Assembly: GCA_964057225.1 (NCBI GenBank) | Contig: OZ059897.1 | Span: 19,840,001 to 19,904,000, forward strand | DNA: 64,000 nt | Source of the DNA: Auanema rhodensis | Lineage: Eukaryota > Nematoda > Chromadorea > Rhabditida > Rhabditidae | Reading direction: 5' to 3' | Part shown: positions 9,478-24,221 of the stretch, piece after piece | Numbering within the stretch: the stretch's first letter is position 1 | Layout of the letters: the number at the start of each line of letters is the position of its first letter | Notes under the pieces: generated by a model | Told to the model about the DNA's origin: nothing | Seen by the model: the letters and a program-made list of their open reading frames with translations, nothing else | The model's database searches: none | Translations under genes and position numbers: made by a program

Positions 9478-12400
9478 CTTAAAAATCCGCATCGAATGCA
9501 CTATACTACATTGAGAAACGCTTAATACAAAAATTAGTTATGATCGTTTGAAAAATGATGCATTAGTGTATGTTGAGTTTCCATGTACACTCAACATTGC
9601 TTCCAAAAACATTTTGACAAAAATTTTTTCGAAAAATTTCAAAATAATTCAGCAAAAAGTAGATGTTTTTAGATTCCTTTTTTCAAGGCAAAGACGATGG
9701 ACAATGTTATTCAACGAAAAAAATTAATTCTTCAGGGTGAAAATCGGGTATATATGTGTGTACTTATATCAGTTGATATCTCGGTGCATTTTTAAGCTAG
9801 CGCAAATCTGATAACACAGATCGACGCAGCTTAAAAATCCGCATCGAATGCACTATACTACATTGAGAAACACTTGATACAAAAATTAGTTATGATCGTT
9901 TGAAAAATGATGCATTAGTGTATGTTGAGTTTCCATGTACACTCAACATTGCTTCCAAAAACATTTTGACAAAAATTTTTTCGAAAAATTTCAAAATAAT
10001 TCAGCAAAAAGTAGATGTTTTTAGATTCCATTTTTCAAGGCAAAGACGATGGACAATGTTATTCAACGAAAAAATTAATTCTTCAGGGTGAAAATCGAGG
10101 ATATAAGTGTGAACTTATAAAAGTTGATATCTCGGTGCATTTTTAAGCTAGCGCAAATCTGATAACACAGATCGACGCAGCTTAAAAATCCGCATCGAAT
10201 GCACTATACTACATTGAGAAACGCTTGATACAAAAATTAGTTATAATCGTTTGAAAAATGATGCATTAGTGTATGTTGAGTTTCCATGTACACTCAACAT
10301 TGCTTCCAAAAACATTTTGACAAAAATTTTTTCGAAAAATTTCAAAATAATTTAGCAAAAAGTAGATGTTTTTAGATTTCTTTTTCAAGGCAAAGACGAT
10401 GGACAATGTTATTCAACGAAAAAATTAATTCTTCAGGGTGAAAATCGAGGATATAAGTGTGAACTTATAAAAGTTGATATCTCGGTGCATTTTTAAGCTA
10501 GCGCAAATCTGATAACACAGATCGACGCAGCTTAAAACTCCGCATCGAATGCACTATACTACATTGAGAAACGCTTGATACAAAAATTAGTTATGATCGT
10601 TTGAAAAATGATGCATTAGTGTATGTTGAGTTTCCATGTACACTCAACATTGCTTCCAAAAACATTTTGACAAAAATTTTTTCGAAAAATTTCAAAATAA
10701 TTTAGCAAAAAGTAGATGTTTTTAGATTCCTTTTTTCAAGGCAAAGACGATGGACAATGTTATTCAACGAAAAAAATTAATTCTTCAGGGTGAAAATCGG
10801 GTATATATGTGTGTACTTATATCAGTTGATATCTCGGTGCATTTTTAAGCTAGCGCAAATCTGATCACACAGATCGACGCAGCTTAAAAATCCGCATCGA
10901 ATGCACTATACTACATTGAGAAACACTTGATACAAAAATTAGTTATGATCGTTTGAAAAATGATGCATTAGTGTATGTTGAGTTTCCATGTACACTCAAC
11001 ATTGCTTCCAAAAACATTTTGACAAAAATTTTTTCGAAAAATTTCAAAATAATTCAGCAAAAAGTAGATGTTTTTAGATTCCATTTTTCAAGGCAAAGAC
11101 GATGGACAATGTTATTCAACGAAAAAATTAATTCTTCAGGGTGAAAATCGAGGATATAAGTGTGAACTTATAAAAGTTGATATCTCGGTGCATTTTTAAG
11201 CTAGCGCAAATCTGATAACACAGATCGACGCAGCTTAAAAATCCGCATCGAATGCACTATACTACATTGAGAAACGCTTGATACAAAAATTAGTTATAAT
11301 CGTTTGAAAAATGATGCATTAGTGTATGTTGAGTTTCCATGTACACTCAACATTGCTTCCAAAAACATTTTGACAAAAATTTTTTCGAAAAATTTCAAAA
11401 TAATTTAGCAAAAAGTAGATGTTTTTAGATTTCTTTTTCAAGGCAAAGACGATGGACAATGTTATTCAACGAAAAAATTAATTCTTCAGGGTGAAAATCG
11501 AGGATATAAGTGTGAACTTATAAAAGTTGATATCTCGGTGCATTTTTAAGCTAGCGCAAATCTGATAACACAGATCGACGCAGCTTAAAACTCCGCATCG
11601 AATGCACTATACTACATTGAGAAACGCTTAATACAAAAATTAGTTATGATCGTTTGAAAAATGATGCATTAGTGTATGTTGAGTTTCCATGTACACTCAA
11701 CATTGCTTCCAAAAACATTTTGACAAAAATTTTTTCGAAAAATTTCAAAATAATTTAGCAAAAAGTAGATGTTTTTAGATTCCTTTTTTCAAGGCAAAGA
11801 CGATGGACAATGTTATTCAACGAAAAAATTATTTCTTCAGGGTGAAAATCGAGGATATAAGTGTGAACTTATATCAGTTGATATCTCGGTGCATTTTTAA
11901 GCTAGCGCAAATCTGATAACACAGATCGACGCAGCTTAAAAATCCGCATCGAATGCACTATACTACATTGAGAAACGCTTAATACAAAAATTAGTTATGA
12001 TCGTTTGAAAAATGATGCATTAGTGTATGTTGAGTTTCCATGTACACTCAACATTGCTTCCAAAAACATTTTGACAAAAATTTTTTCGAAAAATTTCAAA
12101 ATAATTTAGCAAAAAGTAGATGTTTTTAGATTCCTTTTTTCAAGGCAAAGACGATGGACAATGTTATTCAACGAAAAAAATTAATTCTTCAGGGTGAAAA
12201 TCGGGTATATATGTGTGTACTTATATCAGTTGATATCTCGGTGCATTTTTAAGCTAGCGCAAATCTGATAACACAGATCGACGCAGCTTAAAAATCCGCA
12301 TCGAATGCACTATACTACATTGAGAAACACTTGATACAAAAATTAGTTATGATCGTTTGAAAAATGATGCATTAGTGTATGTTGAGTTTCCATGTACACT

Positions 12401-12987
12401 CAACATTGCTTCCAAAAACATTTTGACAAAAATTTTTTCGAAAAATTTCAAAATAATTCAGCAAAAAGTAGATGTTTTTAGATTCCATTTTTCAAGGCAA
12501 AGACGATGGACAATGTTATTCAACGAAAAAATTAATTCTTCAGGGTGAAAATCGAGGATATAAGTGTGAACTTATAAAAGTTGATATCTCGGTGCATTTT
12601 TAAGCTAGCGCAAATCTGATAACACAGATCGACGCAGCTTAAAAATCCGCATCGAATGCACTATACTACATTGAGAAACGCTTGATACAAAAATTAGTTA
12701 TAATCGTTTGAAAAATGATGCATTAGTGTATGTTGAGTTTCCATGTACACTCAACATTGCTTCCAAAAACATTTTGACAAAAATTTTTTCGAAAAATTTC
12801 AAAATAATTTAGCAAAAAGTAGATGTTTTTAGATTTCTTTTTCAAGGCAAAGACGATGGACAATGTTATTCAACGAAAAAATTAATTCTTCAGGGTGAAA
12901 ATCGAGGATATAAGTGTGAACTTATAAAAGTTGATATCTCGGTGCATTTTTAAGCTAGCGCAAATCTGATAACACAGATCGACGCAG
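9478..12987 (+). repeat. 1053-bp trimer HOR with compensating indels
   Basis: Three variants recur in order. The first is 352 bp, with an extra A giving 'gaaaaaaatt' and with 'gtgtgtacttat' (9478, 10531, 11935, 12988). The second is 351 bp, with 'aacacttgatac', 'aattcagc' and 'cttataaaag' (9830, 10883, 12287). The third is 350 bp, with 'ttataatcg' and the shortened 'gatttctttttc' (10181, 11234, 12638). The +1 and -1 cancel, so the trimer is exactly 3 x 351 bp. An unrelated monomer at 11584-11934 separates the second and third trimers. Confidence 0.88.
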
Positions 12988-14041
12988 CTTAAAAATCCGC
13001 ATCGAATGCACTATACTACATTGAGAAACGCTTAATACAAAAATTAGTTATGATCGTTTGAAAAATGATGCATTAGTGTATGTTGAGTTTCCATGTACAC
13101 TCAACATTGCTTCCAAAAACATTTTGACAAAAATTTTTTCGAAAAATTTCAAAATAATTTAGCAAAAAGTAGATGTTTTTAGATTCCTTTTTTCAAGGCA
13201 AAGACGATGGACAATGTTATTCAACGAAAAAAATTAATTCTTCAGGGTGAAAATCGGGTATATATGTGTGTACTTATATCAGTTGATATCTCGGTGCATT
13301 TTTAAGCTAGCGCAAATCTGATAACACAGATCGACGCAGCTTAAAAATCCGCATCGAATGCACTATACTACATTGAGAAACACTTGATACAAAAATTAGT
13401 TATGATCGTTTGAAAAATGATGCATTAGTGTATGTTGAGTTTCCATGTACACTCAACATTGCTTCCAAAAACATTTTGACAAAAATTTTTTCGAAAAATT
13501 TCAAAATAATTTAGCAAAAAGTAGATGTTTTAAGATTCAATTTTTCAAGGCAAAGACGATGGACAATGTTATTCAACGAAAAAATAAATTCTTCAGGGTG
13601 AAAATCGAGGATATAAGTGTGAACTTATATCAGTTGATATCTCGGTGCATTTTTAAGCTAGCGCAAATCTGATAACACAGATCGACGCAGCTTAAAAATC
13701 CGCATCGAATGCACTATACTACATTGAGAAACGCTTAATACAAAAATTAGTTATGATCGTTTGAAAAATGATGCATTAGTGTATGTTGAGTTTCCATGTA
13801 CACTCAACATTGCTTCCAAAAACATTTTGACAAAAATTTTTTCGAAAAATTTCAAAATAATTTAGCAAAAAGTAGATGTTTTAAGATTCAATTTTTCAAG
13901 GCAAAGACGATGGACAATGTTATTCAACGAAAAAATTATTTCTTCAGGGTGAAAATCGAGGATATATGTGTGAACTTATATCAGTTGATATCTCGGTGCA
14001 TTTTTAAGCTAGCGCAAATCTGATAACACAGATCGACGCAG
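11584..14041 (+). repeat. Seven-monomer block, copy 1
   Basis: This block begins with an 'aaaactccg' monomer and ends with the monomers at 13340 and 13691. The monomer at 13340 carries the unusual 'gaaaaaataaattc'. The same order returns at 14743-17551 with one additional monomer inside, so equivalent monomers are offset first by 3159 bp (9 x 351) and then by 3510 bp (10 x 351). It overlaps the trimer region, showing nested duplication. Confidence 0.8.
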
Positions 14042-14742
14042 CTTAAAAATCCGCATCGAATGCACTATACTACATTGAGAAACGCTTAATACAAAAATTA
14101 GTTATGATCGTTTGAAAAATGATGCATTAGTGTATGTTGAGTTTCCATGTACACTCAACATTGCTTCCAAAAACATTTTGACAAAAATTTTTTCGAAAAA
14201 TTTCAAAATAATTCAGCAAAAAGTAGATGTTTTTAGATTCCATTTTTCAAGGCAAAGACGATGGACAATGTTATTCAACGAAAAAATTAATTCTTCAGGG
14301 TGAAAATCGAGGATATAAGTGTGAACTTATAAAAGTTGATATCTCGGTGCATTTTTAAGCTAGCGCAAATCTGATAACACAGATCGACGCAGCTTAAAAA
14401 TCCGCATCGAATGCACTATACTACATTGAGAAACGCTTGATACAAAAATTAGTTATAATCGTTTGAAAAATGATGCATTAGTGTATGTTGAGTTTCCATG
14501 TACACTCAACATTGCTTCCAAAAACATTTTGACAAAAATTTTTTCGAAAAATTTCAAAATAATTTAGCAAAAAGTAGATGTTTTTAGATTTCTTTTTCAA
14601 GGCAAAGACGATGGACAATGTTATTCAACGAAAAAATTAATTCTTCAGGGTGAAAATCGAGGATATGAGTGTGAACTTATAAAAGTTGATATCTCGGTGC
14701 ATTTTTAAGCTAGCGCAAATCTGATAACACAGATCGACGCAG
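14042..14742 (+). repeat. Two-monomer spacer between duplicated blocks
   Basis: This is one 351-bp monomer of the 'aattcagc' type but with 'cgcttaatac' at its start (14042), then one 350-bp monomer of the 'gatttctttttc' type with a private 'gatatgagtg' (14393). Together they look like the second and third members of the trimer, left between the copies at 11584 and 14743. Confidence 0.7.
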
Positions 14743-17551
14743 CTTAAAACTCCGCATCGAATGCACTATACTACATTGAGAAACGCTTAATACAAAAATT
14801 AGTTATGATCGTTTGAAAAATGATGCATTAGTGTATGTTGAGTTTCCATGTACACTCAACATTGCTTCCAAAAACATTTTGACAAAAATTTTTTCGAAAA
14901 ATTTCAAAATAATTTAGCAAAAAGTAGATGTTTTTAGATTCCTTTTTTCAAGGCAAAGACGATGGACAATGTTATTCAACGAAAAAATTATTTCTTCAGG
15001 GTGAAAATCGAGGATATAAGTGTGAACTTATATCAGTTGATATCTCGGTGCATTTTTAAGCTAGCGCAAATCTGATAACACAGATCGACGCAGCTTAAAA
15101 ATCCGCATCGAATGCACTATACTACATTGAGAAACGCTTAATACAAAAATTAGTTATGATCGTTTGAAAAATGATGCATTAGTGTATGTTGAGTTTCCAT
15201 GTACACTCAACATTGCTTCCAAAAACATTTTGACAAAAATTTTTTCGAAAAATTTCAAAATAATTTAGCAAAAAGTAGATGTTTTTAGATTCCTTTTTTC
15301 AAGGCAAAGACGATGGACAATGTTATTCAACGAAAAAAATTAATTCTTCAGGGTGAAAATCGGGTATATATGTGTGTACTTATATCAGTTGATATCTCGG
15401 TGCATTTTTAAGCTAGCGCAAATCTGATAACACAGATCGACGCAGCTTAAAAATCCGCATCGAATGCACTATACTACATTGAGAAACACTTGATACAAAA
15501 ATTAGTTATGATCGTTTGAAAAATGATGCATTAGTGTATGTTGAGTTTCCATGTACACTCAACATTGCTTCCAAAAACATTTTGACAAAAATTTTTTCGA
15601 AAAATTTCAAAATAATTCAGCAAAAAGTAGATGTTTTTAGATTCCATTTTTCAAGGCAAAGACGATGGACAATGTTATTCAACGAAAAAATTAATTCTTC
15701 AGGGTGAAAATCGAGGATATAAGTGTGAACTTATAAAAGTTGATATCTCGGTGCATTTTTAAGCTAGCGCAAATCTGATAACACAGATCGACGCAGCTTA
15801 AAAATCCGCATCGAATGCACTATACTACATTGAGAAACGCTTGATACAAAAATTAGTTATAATCGTTTGAAAAATGATGCATTAGTGTATGTTGAGTTTC
15901 CATGTACACTCAACATTGCTTCCAAAAACATTTTGACAAAAATTTTTTCGAAAAATTTCAAAATAATTCAGCAAAAAGTAGATGTTTTTAGATTCCATTT
16001 TTCAAGGCAAAGACGATGGACAATGTTATTCAACGAAAAAATTAATTCTTCAGGGTGAAAATCGAGGATATAAGTGTGAACTTATAAAAGTTGATATCTC
16101 GGTGCATTTTTAAGCTAGCGCAAATCTGATAACACAGATCGACGCAGCTTAAAAATCCGCATCGAATGCACTATACTACATTGAGAAACGCTTGATACAA
16201 AAATTAGTTATAATCGTTTGAAAAATGATGCATTAGTGTATGTTGAGTTTCCATGTACACTCAACATTGCTTCCAAAAACATTTTGACAAAAATTTTTTC
16301 GAAAAATTTCAAAATAATTTAGCAAAAAGTAGATGTTTTTAGATTTCTTTTTCAAGGCAAAGACGATGGACAATGTTATTCAACGAAAAAATTAATTCTT
16401 CAGGGTGAAAATCGAGGATATAAGTGTGAACTTATAAAAGTTGATATCTCGGTGCATTTTTAAGCTAGCGCAAATCTGATAACACAGATCGACGCAGCTT
16501 AAAAATCCGCATCGAATGCACTATACTACATTGAGAAACGCTTAATACAAAAATTAGTTATGATCGTTTGAAAAATGATGCATTAGTGTATGTTGAGTTT
16601 CCATGTACACTCAACATTGCTTCCAAAAACATTTTGACAAAAATTTTTTCGAAAAATTTCAAAATAATTTAGCAAAAAGTAGATGTTTTTAGATTCCTTT
16701 TTTCAAGGCAAAGACGATGGACAATGTTATTCAACGAAAAAAATTAATTCTTCAGGGTGAAAATCGGGTATATATGTGTGTACTTATATCAGTTGATATC
16801 TCGGTGCATTTTTAAGCTAGCGCAAATCTGATAACACAGATCGACGCAGCTTAAAAATCCGCATCGAATGCACTATACTACATTGAGAAACACTTGATAC
16901 AAAAATTAGTTATGATCGTTTGAAAAATGATGCATTAGTGTATGTTGAGTTTCCATGTACACTCAACATTGCTTCCAAAAACATTTTGACAAAAATTTTT
17001 TCGAAAAATTTCAAAATAATTTAGCAAAAAGTAGATGTTTTAAGATTCAATTTTTCAAGGCAAAGACGATGGACAATGTTATTCAACGAAAAAATAAATT
17101 CTTCAGGGTGAAAATCGAGGATATAAGTGTGAACTTATATCAGTTGATATCTCGGTGCATTTTTAAGCTAGCGCAAATCTGATAACACAGATCGACGCAG
17201 CTTAAAAATCCGCATCGAATGCACTATACTACATTGAGAAACGCTTAATACAAAAATTAGTTATGATCGTTTGAAAAATGATGCATTAGTGTATGTTGAG
17301 TTTCCATGTACACTCAACATTCCTTCAAAAAACATTTTGACAAAAATTTTTTCGAAAAATTTCAAAATAATTTAGCAAAAAGTAGATGTTTTAAGATTCA
17401 ATTTTTCAAGGCAAAGACGATGGACAATGTTATTCAACGAAAAAATTATTTCTTCAGGGTGAAAATCGAGGATATATGTGTGAACTTATATCAGTTGATA
17501 TCTCGGTGCATTTTTAAGCTAGCGCAAATCTGATAACACAGATCGACGCAG
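14743..17551 (+). repeat. Seven-monomer block, copy 2, with one extra monomer
   Basis: This is the partner of 11584-14041. The additional monomer is 15797-16147, a mosaic: its left part ('cgcttgatac', 'ttataatcg') is like the 350-bp type, and its right part ('aattcagc', 'ttccattttt') is like the 'aacacttgatac' type. The last monomer (17201-17551) has a private 'cattccttcaaaaaac' where all others read 'cattgcttccaaaaac'. Confidence 0.8.
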
Positions 17552-20500
17552 CTTAAAAATCCGCATCGAATGCACTATACTACATTGAGAAACGCTTAAT
17601 ACAAAAATTAGTTATGATCGTTTGAAAAATGATGCATTAGTGTATGTTGAGTTTCCATGTACACTCAACATTGCTTCCAAAAACATTTTGACAAAAATTT
17701 TTTCGAAAAATTTCAAAATAATTTAGCAAAAAGTAGATGTTTTTAGATTCCTTTTTTCAAGGCAAAGACGATGGACAATGTTATTCAACGAAAAAATTAA
17801 TTCTTCAGGGTGAAAATCGGGTATATATGTGTGAACTTATATCAGTTGATATCTCGGTGCATTTTTAAGCTAGCGCAAATCTGATAACACAGATCGACGC
17901 AGCTTGAAAATCCGCATCGAATGCACTATACTACATTGAGAAACGCTTAATACAAAAATTAGTTATGATCGTTTGAAAAATGATGCATTAGTGTATGTTG
18001 AGTTTCCATGTACACTCAACATTGCTTCCAAAAACATTTTGACAAAAATTTTTTCGAAAAATTTCAAAATAATTTAGCAAAAAGTAGATGTTTTTAGATT
18101 CCATTTTTCAAGGCAAAGACGATGGACAAGGTTCTTCAACGAAAAAATTAATTCTTCAGGATGAAAATCGAAGATATAAGTGTGAACTTATATAAGTTGA
18201 TATCTCGGTGCATTTTTAAGCTAGCGCAAATCTGATAACACAGATCGACGCAGCTTAAAAATCCGCATCGAATGCACTATACTACATTGAGAAACGCTTG
18301 ATACAAAAATTAGTTATGATCGTTTGAAAAATGATGCATTAGTGTATGTTGAGTTTCCATGTACACTCAACATTGCTTCCAAAAACATTTTGACAAAAAT
18401 TTTTTCGAAAAATTTCAAAATAATTTAGCAAAAAGTAGATGTTTTTAGATTCCTTTTTTCAAGGCAAAGACGATGGACAATGTTATTCAACGAAAAAATT
18501 AATTCTTCAGGGTGAAAATCGGGTATATATGTGTGAACTTATATCAGTTGATATCTCGGTGCATTTTTAAGCTAGCGCAAATCTGATAACACAGATCGAC
18601 GCAGCTTGAAAATCCGCATCGAATGCACTATACTACATTGAGAAACGCTTAATACAAAAATTAGTTATGATCGTTTGAAAAATGATGCATTAGTGTATGT
18701 TGAGTTTCCATGTACACTCAACATTGCTTCCAAAAACATTTTGACAAAAATTTTTTCGAAAAATTTCAAAATAATTTAGCAAAAAGTAGATGTTTTTAGA
18801 TTCCATTTTTCAAGGCAAAGACGATGGACAAGGTTCTTCAACGAAAAAATTAATTCTTCAGGATGAAAATCGAAGATATAAGTGTGAACTTATATCAGTT
18901 GATATCTCGGTGCATTTTTAAGCTAGCGCAAATCTGATAACACAGATCGACGCAGCTTAAAAATCCGCATCGAATGCACTATACTACATTGAGAAACGCT
19001 TGATACAAAAATTAGTTATGATCGTTTGAAAAATGATGCATTAGTGTATGTTGAGTTTCCATGTACACTCAACATTGCTTCCAAAAACATTTTGACAAAA
19101 ATTTTTTCGAAAAATTTCAAAATAATTCAGCAAAAAGTAGATGTTTTTAGATTCCATTTTTCAAGGCAAAGACGATGGACAATGTTATTCAACGAAAAAA
19201 TTATTTCTTCAGGGTGAAAATCGAGGATATAAGTGTGAACTTATATCAGTTGATATCTCGGTGCATTTTTAAGCTAGCGCAAATCTGATAACACAGATCG
19301 ACGCAGCTTAAAAATCCGCATCGAATGCACTATACTACATTGAGAAACGCTTAATACAAAAATTAGTTATGATCGTTTGAAAAATGATGCATTAGTGTAT
19401 GTTGAGTTTCCATGTACACTCAACATTGCTTCCAAAAACATTTTGACAAAAATTTTTTCGAAAAATTTCAAAATAATTTAGCAAAAAGTAGATGTTTTTA
19501 GATTCCTTTTTTCAAGGCAAAGACGATGGACAATGTTATTCAACGAAAAAAATTAATTCTTCAGGGTGAAAATCGGGTATATATGTGTGTACTTATATCA
19601 GTTGATATCTCGGTGCATTTTTAAGCTAGCGCAAATCTGATAACACAGATCGACGCAGCTTAAAAATCCGCATCGAATGCACTATACTACATTGAGAAAC
19701 ACTTGATACAAAAATTAGTTATGATCGTTTGAAAAATGATGCATTAGTGTATGTTGAGTTTCCATGTACACTCAACATTGCTTCCAAAAACATTTTGACA
19801 AAAATTTTTTCGAAAAATTTCAAAATAATTCAGCAAAAAGTAGATGTTTTTAGATTCCATTTTTCAAGGCAAAGACGATGGACAATGTTATTCAACGAAA
19901 AAATTAATTCTTCAGGGTGAAAATCGAGGATATAAGTGTGAACTTATAAAAGTTGATATCTCGGTGCATTTTTAAGCTAGCGCAAATCTGATAACACAGA
20001 TCGACGCAGCTTAAAAATCCGCATCGAATGCACTATACTACATTGAGAAACGCTTGATACAAAAATTAGTTATAATCGTTTGAAAAATGATGCATTAGTG
20101 TATGTTGAGTTTCCATGTACACTCAACATTGCTTCCAAAAACATTTTGACAAAAATTTTTTCGAAAAATTTCAAAATAATTTAGCAAAAAGTAGATGTTT
20201 TTAGATTTCTTTTTCAAGGCAAAGACGATGGACAATGTTATTCAACGAAAAAATTAATTCTTCAGGGTGAAAATCGAGGATATAAGTGTGAACTTATAAA
20301 AGTTGATATCTCGGTGCATTTTTAAGCTAGCGCAAATCTGATAACACAGATCGACGCAGCTTAAAACTCCGCATCGAATGCACTATACTACATTGAGAAA
20401 CGCTTGATACAAAAATTAGTTATGATCGTTTGAAAAATGATGCATTAGTGTATGTTGAGTTTCCATGTACACTCAACATTGCTTCCAAAAACATTTTGAC

Positions 20501-23500
20501 AAAAATTTTTTCGAAAAATTTCAAAATAATTTAGCAAAAAGTAGATGTTTTTAGATTCCTTTTTTCAAGGCAAAGACGATGGACAATGTTATTCAACGAA
20601 AAAAATTAATTCTTCAGGGTGAAAATCGGGTATATATGTGTGTACTTATATCAGTTGATATCTCGGTGCATTTTTAAGCTAGCGCAAATCTGATAACACA
20701 GATCGACGCAGCTTAAAAATCCGCATCGAATGCACTATACTACATTGAGAAACACTTGATACAAAAATTAGTTATGATCGTTTGAAAAATGATGCATTAG
20801 TGTATGTTGAGTTTCCATGTACACTCAACATTGCTTCCAAAAACATTTTGACAAAAATTTTTTCGAAAAATTTCAAAATAATTCAGCAAAAAGTAGATGT
20901 TTTTAGATTCCATTTTTCAAGGCAAAGACGATGGACAATGTTATTCAACGAAAAAATTAATTCTTCAGGGTGAAAATCGAGGATATAAGTGTGAACTTAT
21001 AAAAGTTGATATCTCGGTGCATTTTTAAGCTAGCGCAAATCTGATAACACAGATCGACGCAGCTTAAAAATCCGCATCGAATGCACTATACTACATTGAG
21101 AAACGCTTGATACAAAAATTAGTTATAATCGTTTGAAAAATGATGCATTAGTGTATGTTGAGTTTCCATGTACACTCAACATTGCTTCCAAAAACATTTT
21201 GACAAAAATTTTTTCGAAAAATTTCAAAATAATTTAGCAAAAAGTAGATGTTTTTAGATTTCTTTTTCAAGGCAAAGACGATGGACAATGTTATTCAACG
21301 AAAAAATTAATTCTTCAGGGTGAAAATCGAGGATATAAGTGTGAACTTATAAAAGTTGATATCTCGGTGCATTTTTAAGCTAGCGCAAATCTGATAACAC
21401 AGATCGACGCAGCTTAAAACTCCGCATCGAATGCACTATACTACATTGAGAAACGCTTAATACAAAAATTAGTTATGATCGTTTGAAAAATGATGCATTA
21501 GTGTATGTTGAGTTTCCATGTACACTCAACATTGCTTCCAAAAACATTTTGACAAAAATTTTTTCGAAAAATTTCAAAATAATTTAGCAAAAAGTAGATG
21601 TTTTTAGATTCCTTTTTTCAAGGCAAAGACGATGGACAATGTTATTCAACGAAAAAATTATTTCTTCAGGGTGAAAATCGAGGATATAAGTGTGAACTTA
21701 TATCAGTTGATATCTCGGTGCATTTTTAAGCTAGCGCAAATCTGATAACACAGATCGACGCAGCTTAAAAATCCGCATCGAATGCACTATACTACATTGA
21801 GAAACGCTTAATACAAAAATTAGTTATGATCGTTTGAAAAATGATGCATTAGTGTATGTTGAGTTTCCATGTACACTCAACATTGCTTCCAAAAACATTT
21901 TGACAAAAATTTTTTCGAAAAATTTCAAAATAATTTAGCAAAAAGTAGATGTTTTTAGATTCCTTTTTTCAAGGCAAAGACGATGGACAATGTTATTCAA
22001 CGAAAAAAATTAATTCTTCAGGGTGAAAATCGGGTATATATGTGTGTACTTATATCAGTTGATATCTCGGTGCATTTTTAAGCTAGCGCAAATCTGATAA
22101 CACAGATCGACGCAGCTTAAAAATCCGCATCGAATGCACTATACTACATTGAGAAACACTTGATACAAAAATTAGTTATGATCGTTTGAAAAATGATGCA
22201 TTAGTGTATGTTGAGTTTCCATGTACACTCAACATTGCTTCCAAAAACATTTTGACAAAAATTTTTTCGAAAAATTTCAAAATAATTCAGCAAAAAGTAG
22301 ATGTTTTTAGATTCCATTTTTCAAGGCAAAGACGATGGACAATGTTATTCAACGAAAAAATTAATTCTTCAGGGTGAAAATCGAGGATATAAGTGTGAAC
22401 TTATAAAAGTTGATATCTCGGTGCATTTTTAAGCTAGCGCAAATCTGATAACACAGATCGACGCAGCTTAAAAATCCGCATCGAATGCACTATACTACAT
22501 TGAGAAACGCTTGATACAAAAATTAGTTATAATCGTTTGAAAAATGATGCATTAGTGTATGTTGAGTTTCCATGTACACTCAACATTGCTTCCAAAAACA
22601 TTTTGACAAAAATTTTTTCGAAAAATTTCAAAATAATTTAGCAAAAAGTAGATGTTTTTAGATTTCTTTTTCAAGGCAAAGACGATGGACAATGTTATTC
22701 AACGAAAAAATTAATTCTTCAGGGTGAAAATCGAGGATATAAGTGTGAACTTATAAAAGTTGATATCTCGGTGCATTTTTAAGCTAGCGCAAATCTGATA
22801 ACACAGATCGACGCAGCTTAAAAATCCGCATCGAATGCACTATACTACATTGAGAAACGCTTAATACAAAAATTAGTTATGATCGTTTGAAAAATGATGC
22901 ATTAGTGTATGTTGAGTTTCCATGTACACTCAACATTGCTTCCAAAAACATTTTGACAAAAATTTTTTCGAAAAATTTCAAAATAATTTAGCAAAAAGTA
23001 GATGTTTTTAGATTCCTTTTTTCAAGGCAAAGACGATGGACAATGTTATTCAACGAAAAAAATTAATTCTTCAGGGTGAAAATCGGGTATATATGTGTGT
23101 ACTTATATCAGTTGATATCTCGGTGCATTTTTAAGCTAGCGCAAATCTGATAACACAGATCGACGCAGCTTAAAAATCCGCATCGAATGCACTATACTAC
23201 ATTGAGAAACACTTGATACAAAAATTAGTTATGATCGTTTGAAAAATGATGCATTAGTGTATGTTGAGTTTCCATGTACACTCAACATTGCTTCCAAAAA
23301 CATTTTGACAAAAATTTTTTCGAAAAATTTCAAAATAATTTAGCAAAAAGTAGATGTTTTAAGATTCAATTTTTCAAGGCAAAGACGATGGACAATGTTA
23401 TTCAACGAAAAAATTATTTCTTCAGGGTGAAAATCGAGGATATATGTGTGAACTTATATCAGTTGATATCTCGGTGCATTTTTAAGCTAGCGCAAATCTG

Positions 23501-24221
23501 ATAACACAGATCGACGCAGCTTAAAAATCCGCATCGAATGCACTATACTACATTGAGAAACGCTTAATACAAAAATTAGTTATGATCGTTTGAAAAATGA
23601 TGCATTAGTGTATGTTGAGTTTCCATGTACACTCAACATTGCTTCCAAAAACATTTTGACAAAAATTTTTTCGAAAAATTTCAAAATAATTTAGCAAAAA
23701 GTAGATGTTTTAAGATTCAATTTTTCAAGGCAAAGACGATGGACAATGTTATTCAACGAAAAAATAAATTCTTCAGGGTGAAAATCGAGGATATAAGTGT
23801 GAACTTATATCAGTTGATATCTCGGTGCATTTTTAAGCTAGCGCAAATCTGATAACACAGATCGACGCAGCTTAAAAATCCGCATCGAATGCACTATACT
23901 ACATTGAGAAACGCTTAATACAAAAATTAGTTATGATCGTTTGAAAAATGATGCATTAGTGTATGTTGAGTTTCCATGTACACTCAACATTGCTTCCAAA
24001 AACATTTTGACAAAAATTTTTTCGAAAAATTTCAAAATAATTTAGCAAAAAGTAGATGTTTTAAGATTCAATTTTTCAAGGCAAAGACGATGGACAATGT
24101 TATTCAACGAAAAAATTATTTCTTCAGGGTGAAAATCGAGGATATATGTGTGAACTTATATCAGTTGATATCTCGGTGCATTTTTAAGCTAGCGCAAATC
24201 TGATAACACAGATCGACGCAG
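17552..24221 (+). repeat. Large duplicate of the 7372-14041 region
   Basis: The monomer order repeats that of 7372-14041. The first five monomers (17552-19306) match 7372-9126 at offset 10,180. The next eleven (19307-23168) match 9478-13339 at offset 9,829, because the monomer 9127-9477 has no partner. The last two (23520-24221) match 13340-14041 at offset 10,180 again, because 23169-23519 is an extra monomer. The copies are not identical (for example 'aattcagc' at 9478-9829 against 'aatttagc' at 19307-19658, and 'ctgatcacac' only at 10861), so this duplication is older than the one in domain III. Confidence 0.85.
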
